Origin: Thermomonospora echinospora
Lineage (GTDB): Bacteria > Actinomycetota > Actinomycetes > Streptosporangiales > Streptosporangiaceae
DNA length: 39,770 nucleotides
Assembly (NCBI RefSeq): GCF_900108175.1
Contig: NZ_FNVO01000038.1
Span: 1 to 39,770, forward strand
Direction: 5' to 3'
Below the pieces are notes generated by a model, which saw nothing but the letters and a program-made list of their open reading frames with translations, was not told the DNA's origin and ran no database searches. Each line of letters opens with the position of its first letter. Within the stretch, counting starts at the first letter, position 1. Of the stretch, positions 25,488 to 32,632 are shown piece after piece. Both the position numbers and the translations under genes were made by a program.

Positions 25488-25676
25488 TCAACGCAGGAGG
25501 CGGCGCGCTGCCTCCTGCTCACCGCCGTGCGGGACGTACACCTGACGACGTGCCCCGTTGGGAAAGCATCCCTGCCACCAATCCTCGCCCAGTTCGTAGA
25601 ACGTGGCGACGGGTGTCCCGTCCTGGGTGGCGATCCAGATGCCGTCCGGCTCCCGCGTCAGGGTGATCTGCCGCAT
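25488..25676 (-). CDS. Small hypothetical protein
   Basis: A 62-aa protein starting MRQITLTREPDGIWIATQDG, a short beta-rich sequence with many aromatic residues (FYELGEDWWQGCFPNG). ATG 25676 has AGAGGA upstream. Last gene of the leftward group 26942-25488, separated from the previous gene by a strong hairpin. Function unknown. Confidence 0.65.
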   Translation of the reverse strand: MRQITLTREPDGIWIATQDGTPVATFYELGEDWWQGCFPNGARRQVYVPHGGEQEAARRLLR

Positions 25677-25694
25677 CGGTCCTCTATCTCTCAA

Positions 25695-25741
25695 GCGGGT
25701 GTACCGATGCCGTCTCCTCCCCACGGCATCGGTACACCCGC
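25695..25741. terminator. Perfect 19-bp inverted repeat with 9-nt loop
   Basis: Arms 25695-25713 and 25723-25741 are perfectly complementary over 19 bp (GCGGGTGTACCGATGCCGT and its reverse complement), loop CTCCTCCCC. It lies between two same-strand small genes. It is the longest perfect stem I see in the window. A strong attenuator or processing site is likely; a recombination or protein-binding site is possible. Confidence 0.75.
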
Positions 25742-25795
25742 GTCTGGGAGGGTCGGCGGCCCAGGGCAGGGGCTTACCAGGCCGCCGCCCGGTTC

Positions 25796-26008
25796 CTATC
25801 CGCCGTTCGATCCACGCAGCGGAATGACGGGGCACGGCTCGGCGTAGATCTCCGCCAGCCGTTCATCGAGTTGCCCCGGCGACTCGGCCCGGGTGAGGCC
25901 GACGCAGGTGTGTCCCACCCACATACCGCACGACATCGGGATGATGAGCGCTTGGGGGTAGCGGATCCTCAGCACGGCCATCGCAGACGCGTCTTCCACG
26001 CTGTACAC
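25796..26008 (-). CDS. Small hypothetical protein
   Basis: A 70-aa protein with a hydrophobic centre (MAVLRIRYPQALIIPMSCGM) and a charged C-terminal part (GQLDERLAEIYAE). GTG 26008 follows the upstream stop by 2 bp and has GGTGAG upstream. It is part of a leftward operon of the mobile element; unknown role. Confidence 0.6.
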   Translation of the reverse strand: MYSVEDASAMAVLRIRYPQALIIPMSCGMWVGHTCVGLTRAESPGQLDERLAEIYAEPCPVIPLRGSNGG

Positions 26009-26010
26009 GG

Positions 26011-26496
26011 CTACTCACCGCCCCCGCGAGTCTTGGGCAGCAGGGCTTGCAGCCGTTGCCGGATCACGGTCGGGTCGTCCAGGTCGGGATACCAGGAGGC
26101 CCACCCCAGCGTGAGCAACTCGTGCCGAACGGCGTCGCGCTCGTGCTCGTTGCCGTGGCCGTCAAGAACAGCCATCACCGCCACCCACAGTTCCCGGGAC
26201 AGTTCGACCTGCCGGTCAGACAGGGGCAAACGGTCGCGCCACGACTCGCGCGGCTCGTTGTCGGGCCACAGGCTGAACGCCTCCTGTAGGGCTTCCTCGA
26301 CGTAACCGGCCGCGTTGTCCAGTCCGAGCATGTAACCGATGTGCCCTTCGGGGACCGGCCCGCCGAGATGCGTCTCAATGTGCTTACGCATGCCGGTGAG
26401 CTTGTCGTCGAGGAGGATGTTCAGCGCCTGGACGAGCGTCCCGTGTTCGCGGTCCGCGCGGCGGCGAATCTCGGCGAGCACCTCGTCACGGTTCAT
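26011..26496 (-). CDS. Hypothetical helical protein of the AICE
   Basis: A 161-aa, mostly alpha-helical, acidic protein (start MNRDEVLAEIRRRADREHGT). No domain recognised; HIGYMLGLDNAAGYVEEALQ might be an amphipathic pairing helix. ATG 26496 overlaps the preceding stop by 4 bp (ATGA). Codon bias matches the element. Unknown function. Confidence 0.7.
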   Translation of the reverse strand: MNRDEVLAEIRRRADREHGTLVQALNILLDDKLTGMRKHIETHLGGPVPEGHIGYMLGLDNAAGYVEEALQEAFSLWPDNEPRESWRDRLPLSDRQVELSRELWVAVMAVLDGHGNEHERDAVRHELLTLGWASWYPDLDDPTVIRQRLQALLPKTRGGGE

Positions 26497-26942
26497 GCCG
26501 TCCTCGCCATCAGCCCCAGTCCGACCATGGTCCGCCGGAACCGGCCAGGTATACGGGCCTCGTGACGACCACGACCGGTCCGAGTGGGAGGCGCGGTGGT
26601 GCGGGACGCCACGGGGCGTGGGGGCATCGACCGCAGCACCGCGCCAGCCTGGTTCCCGCCCGGCGTGCGGCGCTGGGTCGGACGCGCGGGTGCCGGGCGG
26701 GAAGTCTGGAGGAACTGCTTGTAGTGCTCACCGAGCTGGTGCGCCAAGCCGGCAGCGGTCGGCGCGTAGATGAGGCCGGCCGCGCCGGTCGGGGCGGCCA
26801 TCCACAGCTCGGCCTTCTTGCCGTACCAGACGACGGCATCGGGGTACTGCGCGCGGATCTCGGCGGCCTGCCGCCGCCGCGTCTGCTCCGTGGTGGGCAC
26901 GGGGATCGGCCATGCGGGCGGGGGCTCTAGGGTTCTGTTCAA
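26493..26942 (-). CDS. Hypothetical protein of the AICE
   Basis: A 149-aa protein: a folded N-terminal half with YPDAVVWYGKKAELWMAAPT and YAPTAAGLAHQLGEHYKQFL, then a Pro/Arg-rich disordered half. TTG 26942 is preferred because AGGAGGTGAG, a near-perfect Shine-Dalgarno, ends 7 nt before it. GTG 26954 would start inside that site and GTG 27044 adds a non-typical tail. First gene of the leftward operon and divergent from regulator copy B. Confidence 0.65.
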   Translation of the reverse strand: MNRTLEPPPAWPIPVPTTEQTRRRQAAEIRAQYPDAVVWYGKKAELWMAAPTGAAGLIYAPTAAGLAHQLGEHYKQFLQTSRPAPARPTQRRTPGGNQAGAVLRSMPPRPVASRTTAPPTRTGRGRHEARIPGRFRRTMVGLGLMARTA

Positions 26943-27090
26943 GTCAGGACTCACCTCCTGGCCAGACCCCGGGGAGCGGTGCGGCAACACCGTCCGGGGT
27001 CGCTTTGTGTGGGGGGAACGGCGAGTGCGGAAGCCGTTCGCCACGCAACCGAGCCTCCCGTCAGCGGCGGGACCTCTCTACCGGCACTTA

Positions 27091-27110
27091 GGGACGTCTA
27101 GGGACGTCTT
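27091..27110. promoter_or_regulatory. Tandem GGGACGTCT operator before regulator copy B
   Basis: Two adjacent 10-bp units, GGGACGTCTA and GGGACGTCTT, lie 41 bp before the start codon of copy B and just before a -10-like TTAGCG. The region is shared with the divergent operon starting at 26942. The same motif is found near 23.5 and 25.4 kb. Confidence 0.65.
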
Positions 27111-27150
27111 CTGTTAGCGTCGTTCATGGCCTTGTCTCCCGGGAGGGTCC

Positions 27151-27882
27151 ATGAACGACACCTTGCGCCGAGCGCTCACCGACGCAGGACTCAGCGAAGC
27201 CGACATAGCCACCCGGCTCGACGTCGATCCCAAGACCGTCCAACGCTGGATCGCCGGCCGAGTCCCCTACCCGCGCTACCGGTCCGAGCTGGCCCGTCTC
27301 CTTGAGACTGAGGAGGCAGACCTATGGCCCAGGCTGAAGACGAGCCGCCCCAGGGTCGAACAGCCCGGAACCGAGATCATCGCCACCTACCCGCACCGCT
27401 CGGCCGTCCCCCGCCAGGCGTGGCAACACCTCTTCCAGTCCGCCGACCACGAGATCGGCATCCTGGTCTACGCGGGCCTGTTCCTCGCCGAGGACCTCGG
27501 CCTCCTGCGCGTCATCGCCGACAAGGCCCGCGAAGGCGTCACCGTACGCATCCTTCTCGGCAACCCCGACGGCCCCCGCATCGCCGACCGAGGAGCCGAC
27601 GAGGGACTAGGCGACGCCATGGCCGCCAAGATCCGCAACGCCCTCGTGTTCTACCGTCCTCTGTGCGAGATCGACGGCATCGCCATACGCCAGCACGACA
27701 CGACCCTGTACACCTCGATCTACCGCGCCGACGACGAACTCATGATCAACCCACACGTCTACGGCGTACCCGCCGCCCAGGCCCCCGTCATCCACCTCCA
27801 CAAGGCCAGCACCAGCGACATGGCCAGCACCTACCTGGACAGCTTCGAACGCGTCTGGGCAACATCTGAACCGATCGACTGA
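27151..27882 (+). CDS. HTH regulator with DUF5919-like C-terminal domain, copy B
   Basis: A 243-aa paralogue of the 23587-24330 product. The HTH is IATRLDVDPKTVQRWIAGRV; the C-terminal domain shows ILVYAGLFLAEDLG, VTVRILLGNPDGPR, DRGADEGLGDAMAAKIRNA and SIYRADDELMINPHVYG. Both copies end with TYLDSFERVW. The recognition helices are similar (VDQKTVERW against VDPKTVQRW), so both may read the same GGGACGTC motif. It is followed by about 200 bp without a gene before the AT-richer cargo begins. ATG 27151 has GGGAGGG upstream. Confidence 0.85.
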   Translation: MNDTLRRALTDAGLSEADIATRLDVDPKTVQRWIAGRVPYPRYRSELARLLETEEADLWPRLKTSRPRVEQPGTEIIATYPHRSAVPRQAWQHLFQSADHEIGILVYAGLFLAEDLGLLRVIADKAREGVTVRILLGNPDGPRIADRGADEGLGDAMAAKIRNALVFYRPLCEIDGIAIRQHDTTLYTSIYRADDELMINPHVYGVPAAQAPVIHLHKASTSDMASTYLDSFERVWATSEPID

Positions 27883-28084
27883 CCTCCGAGCCGTACGGCG
27901 TCCGCCCCAACTGGCATGACGGGGCCAGGACGTTTGAGGACTTTCCCTACATACATCAAGGAGTGCTGCTACACGCCGCCAGCAGCAGCCCTCCTTGGCG
28001 CGCCAGGAACACAGTCCTTCCCATCAGCTTCTGCTGCATCGGTATCGCGTAACCGCCTTAGCAATATCCAACTTCATTGCAACC

Positions 28085-28951
28085 TCAATATGAATGATAT
28101 TCACCATGTGGGCAATATGGCGAATCACAGAGATTAGCGTGATATTCGGCAACTTCTCTATACCGCCAATCACTCCCCTCGCCAGTCTCAAGCCACGCGT
28201 CAAGCCCTTCATACCAGAGGTCATGCACGGCATCCCAATCAAATGCGTGTGCAGTAATCGGCAAACTTGCACCTGTACACACGTAGCCAGAATTGCCAAA
28301 GATTGCTGGATCGACACCTATAATATTTTTGATTTTATCGACTGACCAGGCCAGTGTGACATCCCCCAGCGATGCACCTTCTTCCTCCCAATCAACGGAA
28401 CCACTGCGTGCACCTGCCGCAATGGCCTCTTCGATGCCAGAGATCAGATATGATCCCCGACTACGCGCCCGAAGCAGGGGATCTTCTCCACCAAACCAGT
28501 ACCGTTCAGCCCCTACATAACCTTGCTGACCCGTAGGGTTCCTGCGGAGCTTTAGCGCCTCAGCTGCCAGCTCGGTGAATGGTTCAGAACTATATCCCGC
28601 CTCTACGTCATAAATCGCATTGAGCAGCGCAAGCGCATCATAGACATCGGCCTTAGTGATCTCGGCATGACCGAAATGTGCGTGATCGTTCCCCAGAAAG
28701 CGAATTTGATGCGCCCAGGCTGCGAGGCGGGGATGCGCATGGAACCTATTATCGATGGCAGCTTTTAGGCTCATGTCCTTTGTGCTATAACCACCGGTGG
28801 CACAGATCGCCTCTATGATCTTGCGCATCGATAGGGCAGCTTCACCATACAACTCATATTTCAAGCAGCGGAGCGTCCTACGCCGCTCATCCATGATGTC
28901 TGGGGAATCGACCATGTCTGCAATATAAGCGCCAGCACCGCCATGGCGCAC
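28085..28951 (-). CDS. DUF4145-like protein (HEPN-type fold)
   Basis: A 288-aa protein. ALSMRKIIEAICATGGY, then LKAAIDNRF and AAWAHQIRFLGNDHAHFGHA, follow the DUF4145 plan (R-x-x-hEAIC, then LGN-x-x-H). DUF4145/HEPN-like proteins are frequent in mobile elements and often belong to defence or toxin systems. The Trp/Tyr-rich C-terminal half (DLWYEGLDAWLETGEGSDW) is not recognised. The gene is clearly AT-richer than the AICE backbone and uses A/T-ending codons. Start GTG 28951 lacks a ribosome binding site; ATG 28915 is the alternative. Confidence 0.65.
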   Translation of the reverse strand: MRHGGAGAYIADMVDSPDIMDERRRTLRCLKYELYGEAALSMRKIIEAICATGGYSTKDMSLKAAIDNRFHAHPRLAAWAHQIRFLGNDHAHFGHAEITKADVYDALALLNAIYDVEAGYSSEPFTELAAEALKLRRNPTGQQGYVGAERYWFGGEDPLLRARSRGSYLISGIEEAIAAGARSGSVDWEEEGASLGDVTLAWSVDKIKNIIGVDPAIFGNSGYVCTGASLPITAHAFDWDAVHDLWYEGLDAWLETGEGSDWRYREVAEYHANLCDSPYCPHGEYHSY

Positions 28952-29244
28952 GCACGTTTCAACGATACCTATCGTAGCCGTGCAGGCTAGTATCGACAGG
29001 ACTGAGCATTACGCGAGGTCAGCGCGTCGCCACTTCAAGCTATCGGTTGCAGAGCGCTCGCCCTCTACAACCGCCGGCGCTCCCGACGACGATTTAGCTA
29101 GCTGCCGATCACTTACCCCACCGTGGTGCGGAGTCAAGGAGGGGAGGCCGTAGAACCTGTAGTGCTAGCCAGCGATCTAGTGATAAGATAGCCAGCAGTC
29201 TGGTGGGCTTCGCTGCCGCTGGACACCTGTTCAAGCTTCTCTTC
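28952..29244. other. Intergenic region upstream of the structured leader
   Basis: No gene seen. It contains a repeated TAGCCAGC around 29165-29200 and a -10-like TAAGAT near 29181-29188 that could begin the structured RNA described next. CCAGC...GCTGG pairing around 29190-29222 suggests that the folded region starts before 29245. Confidence 0.35.
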
Positions 29245-29358
29245 TCACCGGTTGGCACTCGACTCCCGAGCGCGGCGTGTTGGGCCGCTAAACGGTGATC
29301 AGCTTCCTCTCCTCTGTAGGGAGGAAGGTGGAGTTCCAGCTTCTTTCGGAGCTGGAAC
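29245..29358 (+). ncRNA. Putative structured 5' leader or small RNA with consecutive hairpins
   Basis: Pairings visible on the plus strand: an outer TCACCG/CGGTGA stem enclosing CTCG-CGAG and GCGGC/GCCGC hairpins; a 9-bp stem 29303-29311/29319-29327 (CTTCCTCTC with GGGAGGAAG, one G-U); and a perfect 9-bp stem GTTCCAGCT/AGCTGGAAC (29333-29341/29350-29358). The last stem ends just before the GGAGGGA Shine-Dalgarno of the small membrane-protein gene, so refolding could gate translation. No known riboswitch class was recognised. It could be an attenuator, a type I toxin-antitoxin RNA or an independent small RNA. Confidence 0.5.
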
Positions 29359-29371
29359 AGGAGGGAAGGTA

Positions 29372-29581
29372 GTGGACAGCTCACAACTGAAGAGGTTGTA
29401 CGCCCTGATCGCTGTGCTCCTCGGTGTGATCATAGCAATAGTGGCGGGAATTCTCAAGTCACTCGACGGAAGCACTCTAGCTGCCGCCTTCCTTTACGCG
29501 GGAGGCGCATTCGTTACGGCCGTAACCGTGACGTTGGCGCTGATGTCCGTGATGGGCTTGTTTGATCCCCCCCGGGGCTGA
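29372..29581 (+). CDS. Small two-TM membrane protein
   Basis: A 69-aa protein: a short polar start (VDSSQLKRLY), TM1 LIAVLLGVIIAIVAGIL, a polar turn KSLDGST, TM2 AFVTAVTVTLALMSVM, and a short tail GLFDPPRG. GTG 29372 has GGAGGGA 6-8 nt upstream directly after the hairpin series. A terminator follows. Size and topology resemble holins or type I toxins, but no family is recognised. It is flanked by two genes on the opposite strand with which it may form a functional module. Confidence 0.65.
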   Translation: MDSSQLKRLYALIAVLLGVIIAIVAGILKSLDGSTLAAAFLYAGGAFVTAVTVTLALMSVMGLFDPPRG

Positions 29582-29587
29582 CTACGG

Positions 29588-29625
29588 AAGGCTCTGGTTC
29601 GAACTTGTCATCAACCGGAGCCTTT
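29588..29625 (+). terminator. Intrinsic terminator of the small membrane-protein gene
   Basis: AAGGCTCTGGTT (29588-29599) pairs with AACCGGAGCCTT (29613-29624), 12 bp with one G-U, followed by a short T-rich run. It lies 6 bp after the stop codon. Convergent with the gene ending at 29681. Confidence 0.7.
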
Positions 29626-29680
29626 CGTGCTCCGGGAACACTAGAGCCAACTTCGCAAAGCTGTTCTCGCTTCCATTTAC

Positions 29681-30661
29681 TTACTGACCATCCGTGCTGT
29701 TCAGGATAGCAACTAGCAAGACAGCTATTTGTTGTGCTGGGCTTACCTCACCTTGAGCAACTCTTATAGCTTCATCGTAGAAGGCCTCCAGTTTACTTTC
29801 CGTGAGAAGTTCTCCCCGGATCGCCCCCGCATCACGCAACGCAATCGATAGAACAGCACAAGCTTCGCCAGGCCTGTTTCCTCTTAGGAGGTTCCGAGCC
29901 TCAAACATCGAATAGTAGAGTTCCTGTGTGTGCTGAACATCTTTTCGCGCCTCCGCCAGGAGTGCTGAATCCTGCGATGCCAAATGGTGTACTTCTGATT
30001 CTGGTGCAAGTGCTTCCGTCAAGCTCCGTATAGCGGATATGAGGCCATGTGCATGGAGAAATATTTCCCAAAAGCCAAAATCGTTGGGGAACAAGCGATC
30101 CCTTGCAAGGCCCTTGCCAGGTAGCAAACCTACGCGATGCGGACTTAGATGCAGAGACATACTATGTGCACGATAGTCCCTGGATTCTGCGTTCTCGCCA
30201 AAATTTCCAATACCAGCAGTTTTCAAGCGTTCACGAACCTTGACAGGGCTGAAATATTTCTTCAGTGTCTTCTGATCAGCATCTAGCCAGTTTGTAATGT
30301 TGGCGGGGTCGAGAGCGAAATCCCTCAGAAGGTACTCGATCTCTAGAACATCTCTCATGGCGTCGAAGGCGACGCTACTATAACCCGATATAGTCGCTTC
30401 TAGTGCAGTTTCAAAGTCCGCCGCACTACGCCTTAGCAGAAAAGCAAGCCCCTTAAATGAAGGATGGTCGATAAATGCTATTATCAGATCGTCAAGTCGA
30501 ATTAGTAGATCATTTATTCCGCTAAGTCTAATATCGCTTACGAGCCCAGCAGCTCTCTTTTCTCTGCGTCGTTGCGCTTCGCGAAGGGGCGCTGCAAGAC
30601 GAGGCACTCGGCCCTCTAGGTCCACAAGGGTTTGATCGTAAGACTTCTTTTCGTGGGACAC
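29681..30661 (-). CDS. Helical protein of unknown function, HEPN/DUF5677-like
   Basis: A 326-aa, nearly all-helical protein. The segment ISGYSSVAFDAMRDVLEIEY, then the DPANITNWLDADQKTLKKYF region and YRAHSMSLHLSP, recalls the HEPN-related DUF5677/AbiV-like proteins, where the first helix pair carries R-x-x-x-E-type motifs and a later R-x(n)-H is the nuclease site. I cannot confirm this. Base composition is clearly lower in GC than the element backbone, as for the DUF4145-like gene, so both are probably recent cargo. Start GTG 30661 lacks a clear ribosome binding site. Confidence 0.55.
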   Translation of the reverse strand: MSHEKKSYDQTLVDLEGRVPRLAAPLREAQRRREKRAAGLVSDIRLSGINDLLIRLDDLIIAFIDHPSFKGLAFLLRRSAADFETALEATISGYSSVAFDAMRDVLEIEYLLRDFALDPANITNWLDADQKTLKKYFSPVKVRERLKTAGIGNFGENAESRDYRAHSMSLHLSPHRVGLLPGKGLARDRLFPNDFGFWEIFLHAHGLISAIRSLTEALAPESEVHHLASQDSALLAEARKDVQHTQELYYSMFEARNLLRGNRPGEACAVLSIALRDAGAIRGELLTESKLEAFYDEAIRVAQGEVSPAQQIAVLLVAILNSTDGQ

Positions 30662-32414
30662 CTAGAAATCACACTCGTTCTTGTCTTCGACCTGCATCCA
30701 TAGATTCACATGACCATCCAATGTTACAGCTGGCATCGATGCACTGAGCTCCGCCCGCACAGAACGCCATGTTTTAGTTTCATCTTCTGTCTGTCCACGC
30801 ACCGACTGCACTGGGATGCCGGCGTATGGGGGAAGGCTCATGTACTGTCATGGGCTCATACTTTCAGGGCTCCACAGCCGTTGCATCCACTTCGGTCTAA
30901 GTCGTGGGTTCAAGTGGTTACGGAGGTCACTGTGCTCTGGATCGGCTTGTCTCCTGACCATGCGGGTGCGGGTGGCGATAAAGCTGACGGCAACATCGAC
31001 TACTGTCGCAACCGTGGCACACCCGGTTGCCCTGCACGCCTGGCGGACGACATGGTCGGAGTGAGGGATCGTTACTGCTGGTGAGCAGAAGGCCAGGGTC
31101 CCATGACGGGTGGCATCCACGGTGGTACTGTGGGCTCCGTACGCCTCGCCTCTGATTATGGTACATCTGTGTATTGTAGATTTACTAACGGCGGGTCTGG
31201 ACAACACTGGACGAGGATGGACCCGCAGGGGCTATACAGCAGGGGCTGAACTGGGTAGCGGGGACGGACGTGGATGGGAACGGCCACCGTTATTCCTGTT
31301 GCGGACCAAATGGGAAAACTACGGCCGTGACGACCGCTACGGCAGCTGGGTACTGCTTGAGCTGGAGTGACCAGAAACTCCCAGTAATTTCAGGCCACGA
31401 CTGTGCTTGTGTAGATCTGTAGTACCCCGATAGCTCGGCGGCAGATCGGGCCTGCGGGCGGCACTCCGCGCCGTCCTCGGCCCGTCGCCGTCGAGCTTCG
31501 ATTCGTTCTCCCAAAGCATCTTGGCTCAGCCTCACTCTGAGGTCAGGGTGCCAGCACCAGCCATCACGCCCACCAGGAGCCGGACCGTCATCAACTTGAT
31601 CACTGGCCGCCTCACCGCGTGCACACCCTGGAGTCCTCAGCGAGGCGCGGCTTGAGCTGTGTTCACTGAGCGCTGCGATGTACCCGCCCACCCACCCGGG
31701 CAGTCCGCACCTGATGTTGGACACGGACCATCCCGGAAGTCATCGTCCAACTGGAACCACCCGGAAGAACTGGGAGAAGACTCACCGTCGCGCTCAGGGA
31801 AGCTCTGTAAGCATGATCAGGGTCGCATCACCAAGCTTGCCGCTGAGCGACTTGATCAACTTTACCGCACCGGAAAGGCCCTGTCGGTTTCACCAGTGAT
31901 GACGAGTGCGACTTGTACCTGCATGCGGGACGCAGAGGGGGATGTTTGCCAGATCGCTGGGTTCGAACGTTGATCTCTAAAAACGTGGTGATCGTCGTTC
32001 TTGACGATTGACGGAGAGTCCGTTGTAAGGACGGCCGGAGGGGAACTCGTACCCGCGACGCCGTCGATCGTGCCCTTACTCTCGCAGCGAATGATCTGTC
32101 GACTGACCTCGTGGCAGCCGTACAGCCTGCCACTCAGCTCCGCCGCAATCAGCCAACAGCCCAAAACGCCAGTCGAGCACTGCGATCGCAATGCTGGAAC
32201 GTCCGTCGCTCCGGGGCGGGCCTCCGGTTGCCGGATCCCGCCTTGGCCAAGGAATCCTGAGCGGGCCGCCCATCGGACTGAGCCGGGCAGCCCCAAGGGA
32301 GCCCGTTCGCCCAGGCAGGCTAGCGGCCCGCTCCCCTTAACCAAGGCCGGATCCGTCCACCTCCGTCCCGCCCCTCCGAAGTTGCCCCGCCTACAGGACG
32401 GCCAGTCCTCACGG

Positions 32415-32493
32415 GTCAACCGTGTCAACATCTCGTTCGGAGCGGGCAACGATCTTGTTGACACGTGTTGACGCGGCCGATTCCGTGTCAACA
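32415..32493. promoter_or_regulatory. TGTTGAC motif cluster at the right end of the element
   Basis: GTCAAC at 32415, GTCAACA at 32424-32430, TGTTGAC at 32456-32462 and 32466-32472 (10-bp spacing, plus orientation) and GTCAACA at 32487-32493. The facing motifs form the inverted repeat GTTGACAC...GTGTCAAC. The same heptamer in a 10-bp pair lies beside int (18266-18282). Candidate integrase arm sites of attR. Confidence 0.5.
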
Positions 32494-32571
32494 CCCTGTC
32501 ATCAGGATGGGCAGGAATGCCCCGGAGCGCACCGGATCCGACCCCAACCGACAGACCCCAGAAATGCCGAC
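32485..32571 (+). repeat. Right copy of imperfect direct repeat (partner at 15868-15944)
   Basis: Begins inside the last GTGTCAACA motif and runs to GAAATGCCGAC; same block order as the left copy with an insertion of about 10 bp. It lies about 60 bp beyond the 3' end of the decarboxylase gene, as the left copy lies about 30 bp beyond the GNAT gene. Possible right boundary of the island. Confidence 0.55.
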
Positions 32572-32632
32572 TGACCTGGGCGAACAGCACCGCACCGGAG
32601 TGGACCGGAACGGGCTGGAAGGCCCAGGTCAG

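Larger units (their letters stand above)
30662..32632. other. Gene-poor right arm of the element
   Basis: About 2 kb without a convincing gene. Composition changes from mixed (30.7-31.4 kb) to GC-rich. Several open frames exist on both strands, none with a ribosome binding site and codon bias together. Residual protein-like segments include FLLRTKWENYGRDDRYGSW before a stop at 31370 (plus strand) and GRITKLAAERLDQLYRTGKA near 31.85 kb. They look like decayed or truncated genes. The right end holds the TGTTGAC cluster and the right imperfect repeat. Confidence 0.5.

Noticed and set aside
23587-27882. Active phospholipase D function for the two DUF5919-like regulators
   Set aside because: The canonical H-x-K-x4-D motif pair is absent; the fold is probably used for sensing rather than catalysis.
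30710-31084. 124-residue plus-strand frame
   Set aside because: No ribosome binding site, atypical composition rich in Cys, Trp and His, overlapping frames equally open; treated as non-coding.
31955-31985. GGGTTCGAACGTTGATC resembling a tRNA T-loop
   Set aside because: No acceptor, D or anticodon arms could be folded around it.
32001-32471. 156-residue plus-strand frame
   Set aside because: Ends within the TGTTGAC cluster, no family resemblance, no ribosome binding site.
17033-32571. CRISPR array or cas genes in the island
   Set aside because: No regularly spaced repeats with unique spacers and no Cas motifs; the only arrays are contiguous tandem repeats at the left edge of the window.
31862-32590. 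242-residue minus-strand frame at the right end
   Set aside because: Crosses the TGTTGAC cluster and the imperfect repeat, lacks a start signal and a domain; more likely chance openness over att-type DNA.
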